Assembly (NCBI GenBank): GCA_902782965.1
Contig: CACZPG010000179.1
Location: 1-11,125 of the forward strand
Source of the DNA: an uncultured Lachnospiraceae bacterium
Lineage (GTDB): Bacteria; Bacillota; Clostridia; Lachnospirales; Lachnospiraceae
DNA length: 11,125 nt
Reading direction: 5' to 3'
Part shown: positions 5,682 to 11,125 of the stretch, one piece after another
Position numbering within the stretch: position 1 is the first letter of the stretch
How the letters are laid out: each line of letters starts with the position of its first letter
Translations under genes and position numbers: made by a program
The notes under the pieces: generated by a model
Told to the model about the DNA's origin: nothing
Databases searched by the model: none
What the model saw: the letters and a program-made list of their open reading frames with translations, nothing else

Positions 5682-6538
5682 ATTTCTCCAGCCTTTAATA
5701 TATCCATTTCTATCTGTTTAGTCAAGTCATCAATTGAATCAAATCGCTTCTCGGGACGGATAAATGCCACCGGTTCTACCTTAATATCAGCGCCGTATAT
5801 GTCCTCGCTGAAGTCATAAATAAAGGTTTCTATGGTAATATGATCACCGTCATCAACTGATGGTCTTGTTCCTATATTTGTAATTCCATTATACGTTTCA
5901 TCAGGGGATGTATATACCCTGCTGGCGTATACTCCGAATCTCGGCAGCTGTTTGGACTTATCCACCTTAAGGTTAACCGTCGGGTATCCCATGGTACGTC
6001 CCAGCTTCTTGCCACCCTCTACCGTACCGGTGAGCATGTAGCTGTAACCAAGAAGTTCTGAGGCTTTTCTGACCTCGCCCTCTTCAAGAAGCTTACGAAT
6101 TCTGCTGGAGCTTACGACCTCGTCCTCCAGCATGAGCTTGGGAACTACTTCTACTTTGAAATCATATTTCAGTCCAAGTTCCTTAAGAGTATCTACATTG
6201 CCGAGTCTGTCTTTTCCAAATCTGAAATCCTCTCCCACCGCTATATAACCGGCTGCTAATTCACGAACAAGGATATCCTTAACAAATGTTTCAGGACTCA
6301 TTGAAGCGAATTCAGGAGTGAATTCGAAGGACTTGATTTCCCTTATCATCGGAAAGCTGTCCCTGATAAATCTATTCTCTTCCTCTTCAGACAGAAGTCT
6401 GAAACCGGGCATCAACAGCCTGCAGCAGATAGCATCCATTCCTGACTTCTGAGCCTCCTCGCTTACTTTAGCAAGGAGAAGCTGGTGACCTCTGTGAAAG
6501 CTTTCAAATTTTCCAATTGTTATTGCAGATTTATTCAT
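5672..6538 (-). CDS. ribF: Bifunctional riboflavin kinase / FMN adenylyltransferase
   Basis: Phosphorylates riboflavin to FMN and adenylates FMN to FAD. The N-terminal adenylyltransferase domain (about 1-150) has the HxGH nucleotide-binding motif in GKFESFHRGH (9-18), VGEDFRFG (101-108) and SSSRIR (143-148). The C-terminal kinase domain (about 165-285) has GRTMGYPTVNL (180-190), NIGTRPSV (221-228) and the likely catalytic Glu237 in ETFI. The length of 288 is slightly short. Two adenylyltransferase features are weak: the usual NFDG is KFES, and the usual TFDPHP segment is replaced near residues 36-48 by CCRLLMPGF. The kinase half looks standard. The gene sits 38 bases after truB, the classic Firmicute order, with a moderate GGA ribosome site. 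Its TAG stop (5674-5672) is inside the tRNA-Arg gene. Confidence 0.93.
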   Translation of the reverse strand: MNKSAITIGKFESFHRGHQLLLAKVSEEAQKSGMDAICCRLLMPGFRLLSEEEENRFIRDSFPMIREIKSFEFTPEFASMSPETFVKDILVRELAAGYIAVGEDFRFGKDRLGNVDTLKELGLKYDFKVEVVPKLMLEDEVVSSSRIRKLLEEGEVRKASELLGYSYMLTGTVEGGKKLGRTMGYPTVNLKVDKSKQLPRFGVYASRVYTSPDETYNGITNIGTRPSVDDGDHITIETFIYDFSEDIYGADIKVEPVAFIRPEKRFDSIDDLTKQIEMDILKAGEMNQ

Positions 6539-6576
6539 TAATCTTATTCCGACTCTTAATGTCCTCAGATTTTTTA

Positions 6577-7608
6577 TTAAAGCATCTTGAACACTTTGAA
6601 ATTGTTCTTGGCTTTATCGTAGGTATATAATGCCTGCAGTTCTCTTCCTGAGTATACGAGGAAGAAATCCGCTTCTTTTATACTCTTAGAAGAAATGTCT
6701 CCTTCCGAGGTCAATTCCGAAGTTCTTTCCAAATCGCCTTCTGAACTTCCACCTGAATGTTCTTCTGATTCCTCTCCCGGCTTATGGATCGACTCAATAG
6801 CCTCCAGAGGAAGACGGTTTCCATTTGACAGAAGTTTAGCATATTCTGGTTTTATGTAAACCGATAATCGATTTTCCAGAACACTTTCGATAGGAAGCAC
6901 AGTATCAGCCAGGCTTTTATTTAATTCCTCATCCTTTAATGCCTGCAGCTCTGATAATCTATAGGCATCCTTAGCATAAAGCCCATTTATCTCATCTCTT
7001 AGCAGTGCTGACATCGTCGCATATGTTCCCAGTCTTTCACCCATATCCCGGATAAGACTTCTGATATACGTTCCTTTCGAGCATTCCACTTCGAAGCTTA
7101 TCTCATGCGTCGAAGCATCTATACCTACAAGCTTAATAGCATATATTTCTATTGGTCTCGGTTCTATCTCCACTTCTATGCCTGCTCTGGCATATTCGTA
7201 GAGTTTCTTCCCGTTAACCTTAATTGCAGAATATTTGGGCGGTATCTGCATACTCTTACCTATAAATCCTTCAAAGCATGCCTTTACCTCTTCTTCGAAA
7301 CCGGCTGCACCCATTCTGTCCGACACTTCCTGATGACTTACAGAGTTTATCTCTTCTCCGGTAATATCGTCCGTAGTGGTGCTGTAACCCAGTCTCATGG
7401 TAGCTATATATTTCTTATTGTGGGAAATGATAATATCTGCAAGCTTAGTGGCTTTTCCCAGAACAACAATTAACACTCCCTCCGCCATAGGATCCAGAGT
7501 TCCGGTATGTCCTACCTTCTTCTGCCCGTAAATACCTCTCAGCTTGGCTACAACATCGTGTGAGGTGAAGCCCTGCTCCTTATATATATTTACGATTCCA
7601 TCATACAT
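6577..7608 (-). CDS. truB: tRNA pseudouridine-55 synthase with a Ser/Glu-rich insertion
   Basis: Makes pseudouridine 55 in the T-loop of tRNAs. The 343-residue protein has the TruB catalytic domain with nucleophile Asp39 in GHTGTLDPMAEG (33-44), the KxY motif (KKYIATMRLG, 65-74), IPPKYSAIK (122-130) and the RSLIRDMG region (183-190). The C-terminal PUA-like part is interrupted at about 272-311 by a low-complexity Ser/Glu/Gly stretch before the final FFLVYSGRELQALY strand. That makes it about 40 residues longer than usual; the frame is intact, so it is an insertion rather than a frameshift. The ribosome site is weak (GCGGGT about eight bases before ATG), and the gene starts 25 bases after nrnA. 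It is part of the infB-rbfA-nrnA-truB-ribF operon. Confidence 0.95.
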   Translation of the reverse strand: MYDGIVNIYKEQGFTSHDVVAKLRGIYGQKKVGHTGTLDPMAEGVLIVVLGKATKLADIIISHNKKYIATMRLGYSTTTDDITGEEINSVSHQEVSDRMGAAGFEEEVKACFEGFIGKSMQIPPKYSAIKVNGKKLYEYARAGIEVEIEPRPIEIYAIKLVGIDASTHEISFEVECSKGTYIRSLIRDMGERLGTYATMSALLRDEINGLYAKDAYRLSELQALKDEELNKSLADTVLPIESVLENRLSVYIKPEYAKLLSNGNRLPLEAIESIHKPGEESEEHSGGSSEGDLERTSELTSEGDISSKSIKEADFFLVYSGRELQALYTYDKAKNNFKVFKML

Positions 7609-7633
7609 AGCATTTACCCGCTGCTGTTATTTT

Positions 7634-8608
7634 CTATTTCTTTAACTGTTTCTTGGCAAGTCTGATTACTTTCTTAAGTACTTCCTCGAACTCGCCTTCG
7701 GTTTCAAAACCGGCAGCCCTGACGTGACCACCGCCACCGAATTTCGTAGCAATTACATTTACATCAACATAGCTTTTGGCTCTCAGACTGAATTTGATTT
7801 TCTTCTTAGTCAGCTGATATGCAAATATTGCAACCTCTACGCCATCCGTAAGTCTGAGCTGTTCTACTATTCCGTCTGTATCCATGGTGGTACATTTATA
7901 TTCCTTGAAAAGTTCCTTCGTAATGTATCCGGAGATTATACTTCCTTCCTCATGAAGTTCTGATTCAAGCACCACTCTCGCCATAAGCTTATTCTGCTTA
8001 TAGGTTTTCTTATAAAATGTATCATCAATGATAACCTCAGGCTTAGCGCCTTTCTCGATCAGCAGACCGGCAAGCTCCATGGTTTGTCTTGATGTATTGC
8101 TATATTTGAATACCCCTGTATCATGTACCATTCCAAGATAGAGACAGTTAGCTGTCTTCTCACTGATCTTATCAAGATCCAGCAGGTCACACATTGCCTC
8201 GCAGGCGCTGGAGGCCTCAGGAACGATATAACAGAAATCACCAAAACCCTTATTGCTTACATGATGATCAATGCAGACTGTGGTAATGGCACTGTTGTAC
8301 ATTTCCTTAAAAGTTCCAAGCCTGTCCAGATCAGATACATCAATGGAAATAGCCAGGTCGTATCCTGTCTTGGCCGGCTCATGCTTGACCTTTCTATAAC
8401 CTGAGAGCACGCTGAAGGATGATGAGAATTTCTCATCATAAACATCAACGGTTTTGCCCTTATAATTATCATTTATATAATTATACATGGCAAGGTTTGA
8501 TCCGATACAGTCTCCGTCCGGATGAATATGACCTATTATAGCTATTTTATCCGCAGCATCAATGAGCTGTCTGAATTTCTTAGCTTTCTTTATAATGTCT
8601 ACTCCCAT
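7634..8608 (-). CDS. nrnA: DHH/DHHA1 phosphoesterase (NrnA-type oligoribonuclease / pAp phosphatase)
   Basis: Cytosolic Mn-dependent enzyme that degrades very short RNA oligonucleotides and, in characterised relatives, dephosphorylates 3'-phosphoadenosine 5'-phosphate; some relatives hydrolyse cyclic-di-AMP products. The 324 residues match the standalone soluble form without PAS or GGDEF domains. Metal ligands are seen in HIHPDGD (27-33), SIDVSD (88-93), DHH (114-116) and GMVHDTG (159-165), and the substrate-binding DHHA1 domain carries GGGGH (291-295). AGGAG seven bases before the ATG supports the start. The gene lies between rbfA (37-base gap) and truB (25-base gap), its usual place in Firmicutes. 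Confidence 0.92.
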   Translation of the reverse strand: MGVDIIKKAKKFRQLIDAADKIAIIGHIHPDGDCIGSNLAMYNYINDNYKGKTVDVYDEKFSSSFSVLSGYRKVKHEPAKTGYDLAISIDVSDLDRLGTFKEMYNSAITTVCIDHHVSNKGFGDFCYIVPEASSACEAMCDLLDLDKISEKTANCLYLGMVHDTGVFKYSNTSRQTMELAGLLIEKGAKPEVIIDDTFYKKTYKQNKLMARVVLESELHEEGSIISGYITKELFKEYKCTTMDTDGIVEQLRLTDGVEVAIFAYQLTKKKIKFSLRAKSYVDVNVIATKFGGGGHVRAAGFETEGEFEEVLKKVIRLAKKQLKK

Positions 8609-8645
8609 GTTCTACTCCTGTAGTATTTTGTACTTTAACTTTCAC

Positions 8646-9029
8646 TTATTCCTGCTCATCATCGGCCGTATCTGATGAACCGCCGACAATATCGTCTATC
8701 TTCTTCGACATCATTACACCGTATTCGATGGATTTATCCAGGATAAATCTTACCTCAGGTGTATTTCTGAGGTTAAGAGTATCCGCAAGGCGCTTACGTA
8801 CAAATCCGCTGGCACTGTTCAAGGCTTCCATGGTTTTCTGAGTATCCTCTTCAGAACCAAGCACTGAAATATAACACTTGCATTCCTTAAGGTCATTGGT
8901 CACATCGCATTTAACCACTGAAACCATTGAACTCTTGCGGGGATCCTTGATCTCGAATTCGATTATATGACTGATTGTCCTCTGGACGTCGCTATTAATG
9001 CGGCCGCCCCTCGAATTATTTTTTCTCAT
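8646..9029 (-). CDS. rbfA: 30S ribosome-binding factor A
   Basis: Small KH-fold protein that binds the immature 30S subunit and assists 16S rRNA 5'-end maturation. The 127 residues include the N-terminal R.N.DVQRTISHII helix, the KDPR turn (29-32) leading to the VSVVKCDVTNDLK strand, and the conserved LRNTPEVRFILDKSIEYG (about 87-104). The tail is acidic (SSDTADDEQE). A Shine-Dalgarno AAGGA lies about seven bases before the ATG. It follows infB by 39 bases, the standard order, and is probably co-transcribed. Confidence 0.95.
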   Translation of the reverse strand: MRKNNSRGGRINSDVQRTISHIIEFEIKDPRKSSMVSVVKCDVTNDLKECKCYISVLGSEEDTQKTMEALNSASGFVRKRLADTLNLRNTPEVRFILDKSIEYGVMMSKKIDDIVGGSSDTADDEQE

Positions 9030-9068
9030 ATTATTATCCTTACTGTACTGCTTACTAAATAGGTGAAA

Positions 9069-11125
9069 TTAATCACGTGGTACTTCTACCATCTTGTATA
9101 CTTCTACAGTATCGCCTTCCTGAATCTCGTTATAATCCTCGAATACAATACCGCACTCGTAACCGGCTTTAACTTCCTTGGCATCATCATTGAATCTCTT
9201 AAGGGATCCAATCTTGCCTTCCCAGATCTGTTTTCCGCCACGTGAGATTCTTGCCTGAGCATTTCTCTCAACGGCTCCGTCAAGAACGTAGCTACCGGCA
9301 ATAGTTCCAATTCCTGAAGCCTTGAAGGTCTGTCTGATCTCGACATGTCCGATTACCTTCTCCTCGAAGATAGGATCGAGCATACCCTTCATAGCTGATT
9401 CTATATCATCAATTGCATTGTAAATAACTCTGTAAAGTCTGATATCTACCTTCTCTTCATCTGCAGCTGCCTTGGCAATAGGTTCTGTACGTACATTGAA
9501 ACCTATAATGATAGCATTAGATGCAGCAGCAAGGCTTACATCACTCTCATTGATTGCACCAACACCCGAGTGAATACATTTGATAACGATCTCATCATTT
9601 GAAAGCTTAAGAAGACTCTGCTTAAGGGCTTCAACAGAACCCTGAACATCTGCCTTGATAATGATGTTAAGTTCTTTAAGAGTTCCCTCTTTCATCTGTG
9701 AGAAAATGTCATCAAGTGACATCTTAGCCTTGGTCTCAGCGATAAGATTCTCCTTACCTCTGATAACAAATGCATCACTGATGGAACGTGCTTCCTTCTC
9801 AGAATCTGTAGCAATGAAGATTTCTCCTGAATTAGGAACAGTTGAAAGACCAATAACCTCTACAGGCATGGAAGGTGTAGCTTCCTTAAGGTTTCTCTGC
9901 TTGTCATCTGTCATTGCTCTTACACGACCGTGTGATTCACCGATTGCTATGAAATCTCCAACCTTGAGAGTACCCTTCTGAACAAGGAGTGTTGCAACTG
10001 AACCACGTCCCTTATCCAGTTTAGCCTCGATAACGATACCACGGGCTTTTCTGTTAGGATTAGCCTTAAGCTCAAGGATATCACTTGTAAGAAGGATCAT
10101 TTCAAGAAGGTTATCTATACCTTCATGAGACTTAGCTGATACAGGGCAGAAAATGGTATCACCACCCCAGTCCTCAGCAACAAGCCCATACTCAACAAGC
10201 TCCTGCTTAACTCTCTCTACATTTGCACTTGGTTTATCTATCTTATTAACTGCTACAATAATCTGTACTCCGGCTGCCTTAGCATGATTGATAGCCTCTA
10301 TAGTCTGAGGCATAACACCATCGTCTGCAGCTACTACAAGGATAGCGATATCTGTAGCAAGTGCTCCACGAAGTCTCATGGATGTAAATGCTTCATGTCC
10401 CGGAGTATCCAGGAATGTAATTCTCTTGTCATTTGCCTTAACGGTGTAAGCACCAATGTGCTGTGTAATTCCACCGGCCTCACCCTCTGTAACGCTGGTC
10501 TTACGGATAGCATCCAGAAGTGAAGTCTTACCGTGGTCTACGTGACCCATTACACAGACTACAGGTGGTCTTGTAACAAGTGAATCCTCAGGATCCTCGA
10601 TATCCTTAAGTGCTTCCTCTACTATATCTATCTTAACTTCCTGCTCGCAGATAATATTGTACTCAAGAGCAATAAGCTCTGCCTCTTCATAGGTCAGGTC
10701 TGTATTTACGGTATACATCTTTCCTTCCAGGAAAAGCTTCTTGATAAGTGCATTTACAGGCTGCTTAATCTTGCTTGCAAACTCACTGAGAGTAAGGGTC
10801 TCAGGAAGAGTGATCGTCTTGATTGTCTCTTCTTCCTTCTTCTCCTGCTTCTTAGGAGCTTTCTTCTTTCTCTCTCTGATTTCATCATTATCGCGGAAAT
10901 CGTTCTTCTTGGATCTCTTGTCGTCACGTCTTGTTGTACGAGATTCTCTGTTTTCTCTACGTGCTTCCTTCTCTTTATCCTTGGACTTGTCGCCCTTACG
11001 ACCCTTCTTGCTCTCTACAGGCTGTTCAGACTCTTCGCTCATTCTTCTGTCAGAACGACCCTTTCTGTCATCTCTTCTGCCTCTGTCATCACGATCAGAC
11101 TTGTCACCTCTTCCTGACTTATCAG
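9069..11125 (-). CDS. infB: Translation initiation factor IF-2 (5' end outside the window)
   Basis: GTPase that places initiator fMet-tRNA on the 30S subunit and promotes 50S joining. Counting from the Met at 11042, the order is a highly charged linker (1-75), the IF2_N module (about 80-130, LPETLTLSEFA), and the G domain with GHVDHGKT (166-173), GGITQH (190-195), DTPGHE (212-217), NKID (266-269) and SAK (302-304). Domain II, the linker helix and the C-terminal tRNA-binding domains follow, ending VEVPRD. The Met at 11042 is not the real start. The frame stays open to the window edge, encoding a further Asp/Arg/Lys-rich stretch (GRGDKSDRDDRGRRDD), and IF-2 of this group usually has a long disordered charged N-terminus. 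It is the first visible gene of the operon; its promoter and Shine-Dalgarno lie outside the window. Confidence 0.97.
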   Translation of the reverse strand, partial: DKSGRGDKSDRDDRGRRDDRKGRSDRRMSEESEQPVESKKGRKGDKSKDKEKEARRENRESRTTRRDDKRSKKNDFRDNDEIRERKKKAPKKQEKKEEETIKTITLPETLTLSEFASKIKQPVNALIKKLFLEGKMYTVNTDLTYEEAELIALEYNIICEQEVKIDIVEEALKDIEDPEDSLVTRPPVVCVMGHVDHGKTSLLDAIRKTSVTEGEAGGITQHIGAYTVKANDKRITFLDTPGHEAFTSMRLRGALATDIAILVVAADDGVMPQTIEAINHAKAAGVQIIVAVNKIDKPSANVERVKQELVEYGLVAEDWGGDTIFCPVSAKSHEGIDNLLEMILLTSDILELKANPNRKARGIVIEAKLDKGRGSVATLLVQKGTLKVGDFIAIGESHGRVRAMTDDKQRNLKEATPSMPVEVIGLSTVPNSGEIFIATDSEKEARSISDAFVIRGKENLIAETKAKMSLDDIFSQMKEGTLKELNIIIKADVQGSVEALKQSLLKLSNDEIVIKCIHSGVGAINESDVSLAAASNAIIIGFNVRTEPIAKAAADEEKVDIRLYRVIYNAIDDIESAMKGMLDPIFEEKVIGHVEIRQTFKASGIGTIAGSYVLDGAVERNAQARISRGGKQIWEGKIGSLKRFNDDAKEVKAGYECGIVFEDYNEIQEGDTVEVYKMVEVPRD

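Noticed and set aside
8059..8472. Minus-strand frames of 61 and 71 codons within nrnA
   Set aside because: They overlap the well supported nrnA frame, lack ribosome sites and show no domain features.
9069..11042. IF-2 starting at the Met at 11042
   Set aside because: The frame remains open and equally charged to the window edge, and there is no Shine-Dalgarno before this Met.

Overview
The window looks like chromosomal core DNA of a low-to-moderate GC Firmicute, most likely a Lachnospiraceae member related to Butyrivibrio, Roseburia or Lachnospira. The main support is the gene order infB-rbfA-nrnA-truB-ribF and a LigA with the unusual SWKMDG active-site wording that I recall from that family. 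The genus cannot be fixed from sequence reading alone. I see no phage genes, transposases, CRISPR array or biosynthetic cluster.

Right half (about 5672-11125, minus strand): a translation and RNA-metabolism operon. It runs from infB (IF-2, 5' end beyond the window) through rbfA (30S maturation), nrnA (DHH phosphoesterase), truB (tRNA Psi55 synthase) and ribF (FMN/FAD synthesis), with gaps of only 25-39 bases. The operon continues into a tRNA-Arg(CCG) gene, and the ribF stop codon lies inside the tRNA. A membrane-anchored protein of unknown function (4952-5578) follows.

Centre (4036-4865): a plus-strand Lrp/AsnC-family regulator, the only confident gene on that strand, ends in a textbook intrinsic terminator. 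It is divergent from a pseudouridine synthase across a 330-base AT-rich intergenic region with palindromes that could be operators.

Left half (64-4035, minus strand): rluF-like rRNA pseudouridine synthase, ligA (NAD+-dependent DNA ligase) and metA (homoserine O-acyltransferase, predicted acetyl-CoA specific because of Glu111). metA has its own promoter with an inverted repeat around the -10 box and a second inverted repeat ending next to the Shine-Dalgarno. A short open frame at 1-40 may be the start of a further gene.

The least ordinary signal is non-coding. Three minus-strand genes (ligA, rluF-like and the unknown membrane protein) each end in a short tandem repeat array that overlaps the stop codon and runs into the 3' untranslated region, with periods of 28, 31 and 16 bases. 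The first two arrays also share a CCTG-N3-ATCTG core. Other points are a LigA lacking two canonical nucleotidyltransferase residues, a TruB with a Ser/Glu-rich insertion, and the ribF/tRNA overlap. I found no convincing new multi-gene system.
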